From Trileptium ribeirensis (lineage: Eukaryota > Nematoda > Enoplea > Enoplida > Thoracostomopsidae): DNA of 64,000 bases. Shown piece by piece: positions 20,319 to 34,060 of this stretch. Location: contig JASANE010030321.1 in the NCBI GenBank assembly GCA_030248225.1, forward strand, positions 1 through 64,000. The letters are read 5' to 3'. Both the position numbers and the translations under genes were made by a program. Positions within the stretch are counted from its first letter, which is position 1. Every line of letters begins with the position of its first letter. A model generated the notes under the pieces. The model saw only the letters and a list, made by a program, of their open reading frames with translations. It had not been told where the DNA came from and searched no databases.

Positions 20319-20517
20319 TGTCAATATACGAACGAAAGGGTTGCTTGAGCTGTAGTCTAAATTTCGCCTAACCCATTTCTTCTTAAACAAAAGCGTAGTT
20401 TCTACAATTTTGAAAAATACTTTTGCTCAGACCGCGGATTCAAGCTTGATCGCTCGCGCGCAAGTCTTGTACGCTAGTGACAACCCTGTTTAAGAGCTGT
20501 TGCTCGGTTCCTTAAGG
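20319..20517 (+). repeat. Dispersed repeat, copy 2
   Basis: Partner of 13665-13860, same orientation. Here the 35-bp 'ggatggtagggg...ttaagtttactc' word lies upstream in direct orientation (20206-20240). In copy 1 it lies downstream and inverted, so the family has been rearranged. Confidence 0.7.
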
Positions 20518-20589
20518 AACCTCACACCGCGAAGGTACAACAACGCACGCCTTACGACAAAGTCTGTAATTAACTCGCCACGTAACAAA

Positions 20590-23500
20590 ACCGGTCAAAG
20601 TCACCCTAAGGGGAGCAAATAAAATGCAGGCCATTCCTTTCTCAACACACTAAGCCTAAGTCTAAGTATAGGTCCTAATAAGACATACACTAAGCCTAGT
20701 CGGAAGCTGCCGATTCCGGACATTATTGGTCTAAGCTGTTCTTTTTCCAACGTAACTCCCTCAGGGTTACTTGGGCCATCAAATCAAACACCCAAAGTAT
20801 TGCTAACACAGTGCGAGGCAAATAGGTCTCGGCTTAATGTTCGACCATCAATACGTAAATTCTAAACTAGCTTGTTTGAGAAAACGCGGCACCATCAAGC
20901 AATCTATGTAATTATGACGTCGAGTGCATAGTTATGGTGTCGAGAATGTGGTAAGAATGGTGGCTACCCGTGCACCAAAGGCACATACAAAATGTTATCG
21001 ACAATTGGCAAACACGGTCAAGTGGCAAAAAACTGGAGAACATTGGTAAAAAACTTCCTAACACTTCCTAACACGCGCAACTTCCTAACACCATGCCCGT
21101 ACGACCCCGGCTATCATAACCTGAAGGGTGAACCATGGTTTTCGATATTGGCCTTTCCCTGGCAGACCCGACAAGCTATGGAGCTTAGTATCCCGTAGGC
21201 GTGCTTCACAAGATGTGTTCGGACCCCGCCCGACTGGTTACGCTGGTATCTAGTATCTGGTATGATTGCAGAAGTCCTCCAAGAAGGCTGACACTGACAC
21301 CTGCTCACAGGTCATAGTGCCATGCCATTATTTCCTATCGCAATATCACTCGGAAGTTGTTTGGATTTCTCGCCCAATTTGATATAACTGTAAATATGCA
21401 CGAGATAAGTTAGGTGCCGATGCGAAACCAGTTTGAAATTTGGCTCTATCTTGGCCTCTTCGGGCACGAGTTCACTCAGCAAAAAGGTTTGACCAATGTG
21501 AAAACCCACAAGGTTCCAACAGTTCCCTAAAAGTTAATAGTCGGATTATTGGCCCTAAATGAGGTGGTGTCGTTAGTTGATGATGAATTGTTTACTGTGT
21601 TAATAAAATTTGGTTTAGAAAATTTGACGGTCGCTGGTATTGACTTTCTTTTACGGGCGTGATAAGTTTTATGATTTTGATGGACCTTAATCTCGCTCTT
21701 TCTTTGATTTATTCCTTCGATTAGTGTATGAGCCAAACGGCACACGTCGAGGCTTGATCGCCGCAGGCCTCGGCGCGTGACTTTGGTCGATTAACCGGAC
21801 AAAACATTTAGAACATATAACCGCTGCCAGAAAACGAACGCTAGAGGCCGAAGGCCAATTTTCTTTTGCGTTCATTGTAAAATATGTACTAGTAAGGCAA
21901 AAGGCATAGTACAGCATTGATATTGTCATGGTTTTATTACAAGAACATATACCCGGCGACATGAAATCGGTCGCAACCCGATGATCAAGTTATGCAGGAA
22001 TGGACGCTTACACCACTTATTATATCACTAACGATTGGAATTTCGACAGGTTTCTCCGAGGGTTCAATTTCGCGATATCGCCAGTCAGCTATTGTGCTCA
22101 AAAAACGGGCTCCACTGAGGTTCCCAATTTAGATGTGCCTGGTCCCGGGGAGGCTGTCGAAAATCGAGTTATCGGGTCCTGATTGAGGGAAACACGAAGA
22201 CTCTTGCTCGCTCTGAATGCAGCGGTGTAGGACGGACAATGTGCATGCCAAAAGATTGGACAACGACAATAACATAAATAGTATGCATGAAAGTAATGAT
22301 ACAAAATAATGTGTGATACAACGCATGATAATATATGTATGTACCATAGGTTCATAAGCTTTGAGATTCGTTTACTCGCCTACCGATTACCTTACGACCT
22401 GGCCAAGTGGGCGTGGTTATCCTAAGGTAGATATTAATCGATGCTAGAACAATATTATTCTTTCAATACTCGACCAGTAATGTATGAGCTATAAGTCCCT
22501 AGCAGATCTTTTGGTTGCCGAACGGCTATGTAACTGATACGATGGACACGGTGGGGTACTCCCGATTTCAGATACTTTGCAAGTAAATATAACAGTTATA
22601 TTCCTAAAGTGTTTGACAAATAGTATGTTCACATTGTATACTTTGTCCGCGTGTGTCTTATGACACAACCCGCGTTTTACGTTACCGAGGCTGCAACGGT
22701 GCAATCCGGCGCAACGAGGAACGATTTCTTGCTGCTGAGTGACGCCTACTTATGGATGAATTATAACGGCACGAGGGCCAAAACACCGAGGACAGCACCA
22801 TTTTAGGCTCCGTAACTTCCTTATGACGAAGACTCGCTCTCATGCAATCTGTCTTTTCTATTTAGCAATTTCAATAGTTGTATCGCCCTTGGCAATGAGT
22901 AGGTCCAGTGACTTGAACACGGTTAGCTGAGCATGGTCCTACGCGCGTGCCTGAGTGAGAATTCCTCTGAACTCTCTCTTTAAGATTACGATTATTTACG
23001 CGAGTGACATCTAAAGAGTGACCATAGGACAGTGTTAAAATTCAGTCCCGTCAATTTGATATTTAGTCTGAAGGTTAATCGTTCGGTCACTCTGAGGTCT
23101 TCAGTGCGCTTCAGATCGCTCACATCGGTATTCGACCTTTTCAGATCGTATTGCAATTTTTTACCGGTCGGAACATGTCTCCGACCTATAAATCCTAAAA
23201 GAAATTTTGCCATTATTCTAAGCCGGTACTTGACCTAGGGAAATTTGATAATTCTCCACACAAATTTAATGGAAAATAGACGGTGCCCGTCGTTCTCCTC
23301 GATCGGTATCCTCAAAACGGAGGACAGTCGTAAGAGGTAACAAGACGTCCTCTTTTGTGATAACGGTCGATGTGGACAAAAACTCTGGTGTGTTTTCGGC
23401 TATTCCCTTGGCTAGGTTTCCATCCAACACGGGCGAAGCGTGTGTTCTTCGGGGGCGGGGGCAATTTGTCGATTGTGATTACTGGGTCGAGCGATTGGGC

Positions 23501-24400
23501 ACGCCGGGACTGAGCAATTACGGACGTCGTCGGTGGATCAACCGTGGTCAATCGGAAACTTCGATTCCCTGGCCACTAGATGTCCACTCGGTTTCACACC
23601 GGTTGATGGGGACGCGTGACCGACGGTTTATAAGTTGCCCTGCGATTCGTCGCTGCGATGGCTGATCCGCTGAATCACAAACCCTTCGTTGCGTGGTCTC
23701 CGTGCTAAACGTTTCCCTTGAGCCGGCACTCGGGACAGAAGCAGTAGCTTCACCTTTTGGGATTTCTCCGGCTTTTGGCTGCACTCCCTTAGGGCATAGG
23801 CTCATTCATCTTCCTTAGTATTTTAGTTATCCTTATTTATCCATTATTTATATCTCAATAGAAACGGCAGGAATTTAATACTGCTTAGCTTTGGTTCGGG
23901 TTTAGCGATAAAATTAGGACTGCGGTTTGTACCACGGTACGCGTAGGGTGGATCGCGACACTCGTGTGAGCCTGTATCGGTGCGTTCATTTGCTGAGAGC
24001 GAGAAGCTCGCACCCTGCCAGTTTAGAACTCCTAGAAGCTCGAGCGGGAGGCCTGTGCCTCCCGTTTTTCTCTTTTCTTAGTTTGCCTAAGATTTTTGAG
24101 CGGCGCTACAAGGACCAGATTTTACCCTAAACCGTACGGTCTTATTTTGTGTCCTGCTCCAACTCATATAGGAAGGCAGATTGATATCCTAGTAATTTTA
24201 AGAGTTGATTTTAAGAGTCCAACTGTTCTTGGTTCGGTTTGAACATTATGACTGTGTTATGACTATCGAGCCGATGGATGGGACGTGGTAGAAGTGATAG
24301 GTTTTAAGATGCCGGGGTTGAACCCCGAACCTATTATTCTTGACTAATCCTAATCCCTAGCTTATTTTTCCTATTTCAATTGATCAGGGTAACCACTGCA
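20590..24400. other. No recognised gene; higher GC at 22.7-24.0 kb
   Basis: Overlapping open frames at 23357-23665 (plus) and 23312-23805 (minus) occur where GC rises. None of the products shows a motif I know. A GC-rich hairpin (CGGGAGGC/GCCTCCCG, then a T run) lies near 24043-24070. No gene can be supported. Confidence 0.4.
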
Positions 24401-24409
24401 GCGTGCACT

Positions 24410-26480
24410 GCATAACCCAAGTAAAGTTATGATTAAGCTCATGAACAACCTATCATTACTATCAAGGAAATATATGCCCAAAAAAGGCATTTCATTTTCT
24501 CAATGCGTGAGATTTTGTTATTGTGTGGCTGGGATGGTTTCCCAGTCATTCATCTATCCTGTCGCTAAGGAAGTCTTGAGGGTATCCTATAGTAGATGAC
24601 AAGTATTCCATGAAATCAGTAACTCAGGTAAACTTAAGATTTTGTTAGATATTTAACTGAACATGACGCTGGAAATGTTCGTTGGTCAAAGACAGTTCCA
24701 TCCATCTGAAGTTACAACTTTTTGTATGGCCTGAGGGTATCCCAAGGCTAATTTGCTCAACGCCTCCTTGTGGGGATTTTCTCAGCACGGGCTACTCGAC
24801 TTACTTACTTTAGCCCATGGAGGCTAACCATTACTCTACGTGGTAGCAACACGCGTAAAGCTAAGATTGTTCGGGATCTTTTTGAATCGGAAACAGGGGC
24901 GTGTATGTAAGTGCAGTCGATACCAATTCTCATCAGCGATGTGACTTTTTGATGACCTAGGACCTCGCTAGGTCGAGAGACTAGGGGGAATTTGGACTAA
25001 TTAATTTTCTACAGAAATAACAGGGTAAAGCCAAAACCTGTGGCGGCGACCACTATTTCCTACGAGCAGGAGACAATGTACAGTTGAGATTCCTTGGAAC
25101 GATCACGTATAGAAGATATGGGTTCCTGTTTAACGATAGGTGATATCCATTTACGTTTATCCATGTAACATTTTTCGCACGGTCTTGGGAGAACACCCAG
25201 GCCAGTATATTCAGAGTTGATTAGGGATCTTCTCTCTCGCAGGACATCTGGACTACCTATATCCTAGCCTACGGGGAGATCAGTCATCCCAGGGAACAAC
25301 GGGTGACCAACGTAAAACTAAGATTCCTCGGCTTACTTATTTACAAGCAAGAGATTACTCGATGGCAAATGCAACCAATCCTCACTGAACGTCGAAGTGT
25401 GACCTTTTTGGGCGGCTTGGAGCGTCCGCAAACCAATATATTCAGGGCTATCTGGATCGTTCATGATACCGAATATTTTACCTGCTAGGATACTAAACTG
25501 ATGGTGGTTGACCATGTTCTGTATGATCGTAGTCCAACGTAAAGTTAAGAGTCTGCAAAGCACCTATGGGCGACTGGGGGCGGATGCCTAAAATGGCCGG
25601 CCTGTTTCACATTATCAGCATCACCTTTTTGAGTGGCGTGGAACTGTTCCCAGGCTAATCGGGGCGTGAGGGGCCGCAAATGTGGTCTACAACCCGCGGG
25701 ACGGTACGTCGAAAAGAGGCGATTTATGTCGTGTTGCAGACGCTATTTTATTAGGTGAGGGCCAATCGTCCAAAACCACTCATCATGATGGTCCACTCGT
25801 TAGATTTCCAGAAAGTCGGTAGGGACATTCACCTATTCGAGAGGAGTTTAGATATAGGTGCTTAAAGTTGGTACAAACCTTACTGTCGAGGAGAACGGTG
25901 TTTTATGCCGAGTTCATGGATGTGCGCCCTAGTAAGTAAGAGTAATTTCCTGAAACTACACTGCTATTACGGTAGTCCAACTATGAGACTGTAAATTGAG
26001 ACCTGGGAGCCCATGTCTACCACTTACAGCACTGGAACAGGAACAGTTTAAAGTTGGTCTGAATTGAATACCCAAAGTAGGGGCGATTTACCTATGTTCG
26101 TCGCCATTGTGACGGACGGTCACCTACGGTGATAGTCCAGTTCTTGGGCTATTCAAAAATCCCCGAGGGGCGTCCTTCCGACTTATGGGATTCCAGGTAT
26201 GGGCCTTCAAGGTTGGTCGAAAATGCGTACTCCAGGAAGGAAGTTTCGCCCTATGTTAGAATCGCCCAATTTTGATGATCTCAGGCTGGTTTTAAGTTTT
26301 AACAAACTATTAGGATAGGTTCCTAATCTATGCCAGGAGACTATGGGGGCATTTGTCCTTCTATTGGGTCGAGTGCAGGCCGACTCTGAAGTTGGTGCAA
26401 AATCACATTTTAGCAGTTGACACCCTAGATGGTATGAAATTTTATTCCAGCCCTTATTCAATCCTACATATGAGGTCCTA
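24410..26480 (+). repeat. Degenerate tandem repeat of about 200 bp
   Basis: Related words recur at irregular steps of about 160-285 bp: 'g.gtaaagYtaagatt' near 24420, 24628, 24850, 25310 and 25535; 'ccYaggctaat' near 24745 and 25650; 'aagttggtRcaaa' near 25862, 26050, 26208 and 26390. The copies are heavily diverged. I read this as an old satellite. A dot plot is needed to fix the unit. Confidence 0.45.
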
Positions 26481-26489
26481 CGAGATGCA

Positions 26490-29400
26490 ACCTATGGTGA
26501 ACTGGCGAATCGGGCCCGATGCGCTAGGCTCGAATCTTTTCCGATTTCGACTCCTCTTTCTTCGTCTTCTATACAGATCCCATGTTTGCTTCTGTGTCGC
26601 TGCTTGTGTGTTGTTATGTATTACAAGGCATTGCAATTTCCACTGCATTGTGTTCTCTCGAACGCTGGTAAATTTAAGATTGCTTTGGGGCGTTCGAAGA
26701 ATAAAAGGAAGGATGGAGCTCTGTCATCGTGCAAATAACATACCTATGATAACAGAGATAGAGAGAAACAGAAATATTTGCCTCAAACCCAATCTATGTG
26801 CATGAATCTGAACCCTGAAGAATGTAAGACCTAAAGGGTCACAATGCCGAAATGAAAACAGCATCTGAAATGTCAGCGATCAAGTCGCTCTGAAAAAATT
26901 TCTAGGTTTTGCTTTCATCTGGTCAGAGGAATACTTTTCTCAGATCCGAGCTAATTTAAGAGCGTGGGAGGCATGCTGGAAGTCATGTTTTGTCCCCGGT
27001 TTTGACGTAGACTCGTACTTGTCATTATTTTAGATCGTTGTAAGCCCAAATCTATTGCTCGTGATTTAGTGTACTGGTGTGATTTCCTATTGATTACTTG
27101 CCAGTCCCTGATTATTTGGTAGATGAGTCCTGGTTATTTGCGTAGTCCTACTACTATTGCCAAATGCGATAGTTAAAGAATAACGCAGTCACTAAACTAT
27201 ACTACAAGTCTAAGGCGTTGGGCCTCAGCTCGAGAAGAGTTCTTGAAGAAGCGGATCAACCTGGGGTGATCATGACAGTCCTGAGAAATTAGTAATTCGG
27301 CGAAACCCGGCTCAAAAAAGACGCGCGGATTTTACATTTAACTAGCAGTTCCTAGAAAGTTAAATAGCCCCAGTGAAATTCGACATCCTAAGAAATTTTC
27401 AATGTCCACAGTCTGACAAAACCCGATACAATGAACAAATAACATTAACCGAACCTGTTTTCTTGATCGGTATTTGATGTAGCAATATGCTTAGATAAGG
27501 TAACCAATAATTGTGATGCCCGTCATGGGTCTTTTGTGGCCTGTGTTCTAATGTCCAAATGCAGTCATGATCCCAAGAAAGAATGGGGGCGACCAAAACT
27601 GTAATAAAACTCGATATCACCCTGAGGGCAACAGTATATCGTGCTGTCTACACAATTAAAGTTGCTAGGGTCGTGCGCGAACCCTGAGGGCATTTGGAAA
27701 TCGCGATATTCAAGCGCGGCGCCTGATAAATTGACCACTTTCCGTGATGTAGTGTATAAATATGAATTACTGCATAAGCCCGTACGGTTTGGGACAAGGG
27801 CGATATAATTTACCTCTTCTCTAGTCGGTATTATCATTGATTATTTAGCTTATGGTAACTAAGACCTAGCAAAATTGATTTCTGCTTAACAGTTTGAAAC
27901 CCTACAAACATAAATCACAAAACATATGTATAAAGTTGATCAGGGAATGTATTAACAGTTATCATACAAACGAAAGCCATAAAATTAATCCATTGAATAC
28001 TCCCAACAAACACCCAGTGCCAAAGCAATCAATTCGCACCTTGATATAAATTACTCGAACTTACTTTGTTCTAAAAATTTTCACGTTACGGCTCCGCCCT
28101 AGGGCCACGCTTCGGCTCAAGTGCCGGGCTTTGATCCCCCAAATTTTCTTATTTCAATCATAGCTACTAAATTTTAACTTACCCGCCCATGGCATGGCGG
28201 GGCCAGTAAAGGCCTACACCCATTCACTTGCAACGGCTTCCGTTCGGCCCCAAACGCTGTATGGGCGCTAACAGTCTACTAACAGCTGCAAATTTGATAA
28301 CACATTCGTTCCAAGATGATTGCTAACACAAACTTCCCAGTCTAGGACATGCTAGCAATGATATTTTCAACCGTGATCAGCTCAGAGAAAATTCTCCTGG
28401 ACCCTAACTCAGCTCAATAAACTCGAAAATTGGATCGGTAACATCCAACCGATTCTATTTTATGGTCTACCTATGATCACGGGGAATCAGAGAGACTTCG
28501 CCAAATCTTACCTACTCAAAATGCACGAAAGAACTCCGATCAGGCGTCGCTAATTCCAGGACTTAATTGGCGTAACAGTCCTTCCACAAACCGGGAATGC
28601 CTTAAGGCGGACGGAGAAGTCAACTCATGGGACAGCTATTTGCTATTATCAAACTCATAATTTTATGGTAGTTGTTGTTAACGCGCCTACTTATATTCCT
28701 AACCTTGGGGAAATTAAACCCCCTTCGTTAAGTCCTAACTGTCCACCCGTACTTACACCTTTGATCCCAGCGGGGAACACCAGCTACTATCCGTTCACGT
28801 GACACTGGACAACAAAGTGGATTCCTCCCCAAACGTCACTTGATCGAAAAACCATACGAGCAAGCAAATGAAAACACGTCGATAAACGCACTAGCTATGA
28901 CCACTTAGCCGGTCAGTAGAGTCGACCGAACTCCGTGGTGTCGAAGTCCAACTGATTCGACTATTCTGGGCGGTGGTCCTAACCTTTGACAATTTTGCCG
29001 CTATCTAACTGTACAAATTCAGATCGCCGTCCAATTAGAGGCGATTTTTCGTCGCCCCTTATTTTTGCATTTCGATTCCGATCGCCAATCGGAAAACTTT
29101 GGAAGTGAAGCACTTTTTGTTTACAGTAAACCAAACATCCCACTAAAGAGAAGGGGCAAGAAAAAACCTGCACTTGCAGATATGGGGCAGAGGTCGCGAT
29201 CTTCGTTGAATTTTTCCTTTGTTCCTAGTGAAATAATCTTTCTGTTTTACGTCTGACAATCAAACACTACAAATCAAAACAATTTTATCTAAGAAAATAT
29301 TAATTACCGATCTCAAATTATTAAAATAGTACATTATTAATAATACTAAATTGCATTCCTAAACGTGAACCCCGATCCAAATTCGACTGTTAATTTTCAA

Positions 29401-30280
29401 TCAAAACCATGCTTTTACGTGCAATACACGTGTACCTCTTGTCTGGCTTTATCATGTTTTTGTTGCGACACCTACCGATTTGTGCCATTCAACTCCAAAT
29501 TCTCATATTTACATGGGCCAACGTACAAATATTCCAACTTTATATGTTTGTCTGGCGGCAAAACTCTTTTGTTTACTAGAACAGCTCATACTGCAGACTT
29601 CTACAATTTTCTCAATGCTAGCCACGTCCCGACATGCAAACATTACATACATACATGTCGGTCAACGCGTTTGTATTTATTCCCGATTTCGAATTTTTCA
29701 TGAGCTCAAGACCGCTTCGTGCCGCGGGATGAGACCTTCCCTGGGGCCAGGGACGGAACTCCCCTACCCCCAGGAAACATTCAGCCCAAGACCCACCAGG
29801 GCCACATGCGCCGGGCTGCGAACCTACCCCCTGTTTCGCTATGTACCTATACACCTTTATGTAGGTTAAAATTCGTGACTTACGAATTTTAGCGAATATT
29901 TATTTTTATTTGATGTATACTTCTATATATTATTTATATAAATATATATATGTCTAACCCTTTGGTTTTATTTTATATATATATCTTATGTAAATTATTA
30001 ATATTACTAATTATTGTTAATAACTTCAATTAAAATTTTAAAGGCTAAGAGAGGAGGTGCAAAGAAATACAGACAGAAAACAAAAGGAAAAGAAAGTGAA
30101 AAGGGGGAGAGAAGAAAGAACACACGCCACAGTGAGGAAAGAGAAAGACGATAGACAACGAAGACACAGACAAAAGAACGAAGCATGGGAAGGGCCTGGG
30201 GCAAGGGGTTGCCGGGGGAATTCCGAACTGTCAAATTGGATGCAGGAATTGGGGAATTGTCAAATTCGGTCCTACGTCAA
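26490..30280. other. No recognised gene
   Basis: This is AT-rich unique-looking sequence. The open frame that ends at 26805 (plus) is unrecognised. A very AT-rich stretch with (TA)n-like runs lies at 29880-30010. The GC patches near 28090-28130 and 29720-29830 look like decayed repeat edges. Confidence 0.4.
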
Positions 30281-30284
30281 AGAA

Positions 30285-30385
30285 AGGGTTCCTATGATAC
30301 CAAACACTAGGGGGAAGGACGCAATATCGGGTCTTGACCCACGCGGGCCGATCTATATATATTAGTGTAGGGAGTGTCAGCGGGT
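30285..30385 (-). repeat. Dispersed repeat, copy 2 of the 4240-4312 family
   Basis: Its reverse complement matches 4236-4314, including 'ctaatatatata', 'TGGGTCA.GACCC' and 'AGTGTTTGGTATCA', at about 70% identity. The open frames on both strands at 30.3-30.9 kb look like chance within a GC-richer patch. Confidence 0.55.
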
Positions 30386-30399
30386 ATACTTGGAGAAGC

Positions 30400-31440
30400 A
30401 GACCGGCCGGCTATATTTGGAGTTGCCTTGGCACAACAAAATGAGGGGTGATTTGCAGGCTTGTGAGTTGTGTTCAGAAATCTTGTTCCCACTATCAGAC
30501 TCGAGCGATATTGCGGCGCACTTTGGCAGGTTACCACGGGTCAACGGATGGTCAGGTTGGGACCCACCGCACATCACTGTGTTCGCCAAAAACAGGCGAG
30601 TCGGATAAGCGGTCGCATGCAAATTTCTACACATACAGGAGTACAAAAGCATGGCATATACGGCGGACAAACATAACATGAAAAGCAGTAAATAATGCAT
30701 ACATGAGGCACATGATATCATAGCGGACAAGGTTATTCGCAGGCAATACGAGCCCCTGGCGCTGTGGAGCCGGGTTCATGTGATGGAACATGGGGTCAGC
30801 ACATATTAGGGCGTTAGTTGTCGCCCTTTGCGGCGTTGTGGAGTCCAACACGGACATCAAAGAGAGTACGGGCCACAGTAACAGGCTGGAACGGCATAGC
30901 ATGCGTTTCACTTCCGGCCCTAAAGGTGGCGTTGGCACTATTCTCAATCGGTGGTCTTTGTTGGTCGCGATACCAACGATAAATGTCGAAATATGTATGT
31001 AAAATGTAACACTGCTGTGATTTAGTTTCCTATGCTACCAAAGTTACAGAACAAATTCAATGAATTATTACGCTGCCACCATAACAACACGATAAAATAT
31101 TTTACTACGAACGTGAAATCCAGCCATAAAGCGACTAATATGTCGCAGCACTGAAATATAAAACTGTGATCGTATATATATACTATAAAACGCAACACTG
31201 AAACCGTGGACGGATTATTAATACAAAAGAAACGCCAAAACTTGATACGCATATAATGAAACACTGTCTCCGTAAAAAAAGTTTAGCCGGGTTGAAGATT
31301 CGTTTCAACACATGTTATGTATACAGGATCTGGTTTAAAAATCTGGTGAATTTTTCGAAATACAATGGCGTTTAAAACTACAAATACTTTTCTTACAACA
31401 AACCAGAATGTCTACGACTCTGTCATCAAATAGACATTAT
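30400..31440. other. No recognised gene
   Basis: Several 60-117-codon frames on both strands overlap each other here. None has recognisable protein features. Confidence 0.4.
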
Positions 31441-31455
31441 GCAAAATGTATATAA

Positions 31456-31886
31456 AGCCTTCAAATGAAAAAATTTTGCTAAATTGGTTAACGCTATGAA
31501 AATTCAACTAGCTTACCACAATTGAGATCAAATATAAGGTTTTTACAATATTCAAGCATACAGAAAAAAGCAAGAACGCGAATAAACGGTGACTGGAACC
31601 GAAGGTTCCCATTTTTTGTACAGTCCGCCTTACCGATTAATCAGTTTTTCAGTCTAGGTGAGACCCACTTTATAAGTTATATAGCCTTCAAATGAAAAAA
31701 ATTTGCTAAATTGGTTCGCGCTACGAAAATTCAACTATCTTACCACAATTGAGGTCAAATATAAGGTTTTTACAATATATATAAGCATACAGAAAAAAGC
31801 AAGAACGCGAATAAACGGTGACTGGAGCCGAAGGCTCCCATTTTTGTACAGTTCCCCTTACCGGCTAATCAGTTTTTCAGTCTAAA
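31456..31886 (+). repeat. Tandem duplication, 2 x about 200 bp, with a covarying hairpin
   Basis: Copies at about 31456-31656 and 31683-31886 are about 92% identical. Each contains a 6-bp stem with a GAA loop followed by a T run: GGAACCGAAGGTTCC at 31595 and GGAGCCGAAGGCTCC at 31824. The one base pair that differs changed on both sides of the stem, so pairing is kept. This hints at a structured RNA or a transposon-end hairpin (Helitron ends also carry hairpins, but no CTRR end was confirmed). Confidence 0.7.
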
Positions 31887-31929
31887 TCACTTTATAGGTC
31901 TTTTCTTGTCATTTTAAGATATATCTGCA

Positions 31930-33700
31930 TCACTGGATACAAAATGTCGTTTCAAATTGGGGTTAATTTGGCGTGCAGCTGAATTTGGTTACTGCTTAAC
32001 AACTAATTCGCAAACTAGATGAAACTAGTAATATTTGACCGCTCAACTCAAAGAGAGCTTCATCTTAAATATCCTCAGTCACAGCTTGCAGTATATAGTT
32101 CCCGCATTACGGCACATGGCAAAGGATATTAGACCAGAAAAGTGAAACTGAAAGTATTAAAAAACGCCAATTTTATGTCCTAATTGCAGCTCCGAACTCT
32201 GATTTCCCGAATCGAAACTTATATTTCGGATTTTTCCCTGCACGCACACGCCAGGTGTTAATATTGCAAAACCTTCGCGGAACGAAACCCTATATCGCAT
32301 AGGTTGATTTTAAAAGTCATGATATATTTTTATAATATAATTTTAGTTATACAACTACGCTATAATGAATGCATTACAATCAAGAAATCATTAACACGGT
32401 GTGTAGTATGAAACTGTACTAAATTGTTCAGTTTAGATATCAGGCATTAAATACAAAAAAATAATTAAGGCTACATACATCTATAACCATAATACCTGAA
32501 TATGGCCACGATACGCGGCATAAAACGCACAACACTGTATATGATAAAAGCATTTCCAAGAATACCTTATAATTTTCTGTTTTAAGGATTCGGACATGAT
32601 TCCTATATTCTGACCTCAGTTGTAATAATGACAAAAATAACATTGAACGATAACACGCCCCCAGCCACCGAGTTAATCTTTAGGCGTAGCATAAGAACAA
32701 GCTTGGCCTAAAACTCCGGCTTAGTCTCGGCATATCGAAGGCGGTACAACTTGTATAATATCGCTTTATAAATGCGACAGCTTGAGTTTGGCCTCAAATT
32801 TTGTCGCATACATTCCCTGCCAGAAAAGACTGCATTCGCCCGAAACTTATCCGATGTTCGTTCGAAAACTAATTGAATGTGTTCGCAAACTGTTTGAACA
32901 GTGTTCGATAGAATGTGTTCAATATAGTCGAAATCGCAGGATTTCAAAAAAAAATCAAAAAATGTTTATATAACAAAAATGCTAAAATTTTTCGAAATGC
33001 CTTCGAGAAATTTTGTTCGAAAAGTGTTCGCTCGAGACCACTTCATTCGAGGCCCGACAGGCATTAGCACTGACTGTAACTTTCTTTCATACAAAATTAG
33101 CTGCTTCTGCATGTGCAACTAAATAAAGTTACAATCAGAATTAAGTGCTTATAAAATCGTACACAGACGAAATCGAACGAAAACGCAATCGGTCAAACTT
33201 TGTTTAAATTACACAAATTAACATTTTATGATTAAAATATTTTTTATTTAAACACAATCGAAATTCGTTAAATTAAACGAAACTAACATTTTTTATTAAA
33301 CTTTTTTTTTATTTTGACGCAATCGAAATTCGAAGGTGATCGAATCAAACGAGAACGAAATCGGTAATGACAATACGAGTGGCGGCATATTTATGTTTAA
33401 AGCCGAGGCGACGAGTCAAAACAATGCTTTCGGCACGTCAGGTGCTGTGGAAAATGGTGACTGTGGTATTTATCGTGATACCATACCCGAAAATTAGAAC
33501 AGGAAGCTTCGCCAACGGAAAACGAGATCGACCAGCACATCTGGAGCAGTGTCACATATGACCTAACCGGTATATACCGACCACGAGAATCACAATGAGC
33601 CAGAGCGTGATAGTGATATTTTACGATCTAACGCTAGAGTATCAGATTAAGGAACATGTCTCGACGAAACGCTTCGTGACAATCTACAGATGCGTAACCT
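31930..33700. other. AT-rich, no recognised gene
   Basis: Words containing 'gttcga' and 'ttcgaaa' recur at 32840-33060, and long A/T runs follow. Nothing coding was recognised. Confidence 0.4.
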
Positions 33701-33709
33701 AAAACAGCT

Positions 33710-34060
33710 GTGATTATTGGGATAACTACCGGAAATCCAGAAAATAGCATTGGCTCATTGCATAAAACAAAATCAGATAAATTTGTACGCCCAAAGCTAC
33801 AAGCGGTCATGAAAATTCAAAACTCTAAAATAACCGAGCTAATGAAGCGAATATGTGGTAACATTTTTGGCCAAGAGCCAGTTTGTATCAGCGGTACTAT
33901 CAAAGACTCAACGATAAACTGTATTTTTGGAAAATCTAGACATACGAATATCATTTTAAACACGCTGGCATCTGCTTTATTTGACGGCTTCTCCAGTGAA
34001 TGTGTTAACTGTAACAGTATGTCTAGAACTTCAACTTCAGTATTATTGACGATGTCTTAA
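33710..34060 (+). CDS. Possible coding fragment, unknown
   Basis: A 116-codon plus frame has protein-like composition (for example KLQAVMKIQNSKITELMKRI and ALFDGFSSECVNC), but I do not recognise a family. A second plus segment at 34594-34771 is open, preceded by TTTTATTGTAG and followed by CAA|GTAAGA, so it could be an exon. No link between the two is shown. Both could be remains of a transposon or chance frames. Confidence 0.22.
   Translation: MIIGITTGNPENSIGSLHKTKSDKFVRPKLQAVMKIQNSKITELMKRICGNIFGQEPVCISGTIKDSTINCIFGKSRHTNIILNTLASALFDGFSSECVNCNSMSRTSTSVLLTMS

Noticed and set aside
23312..23805. A GC-richer gene with frames on both strands
   Set aside because: No motif, no splice signals, and overlapping frames on opposite strands are typical of composition effects.
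24043..24070. A bacterial-style terminator (GC hairpin and T run)
   Set aside because: The window is eukaryotic and no gene ends there; a single hairpin of this size is expected by chance.
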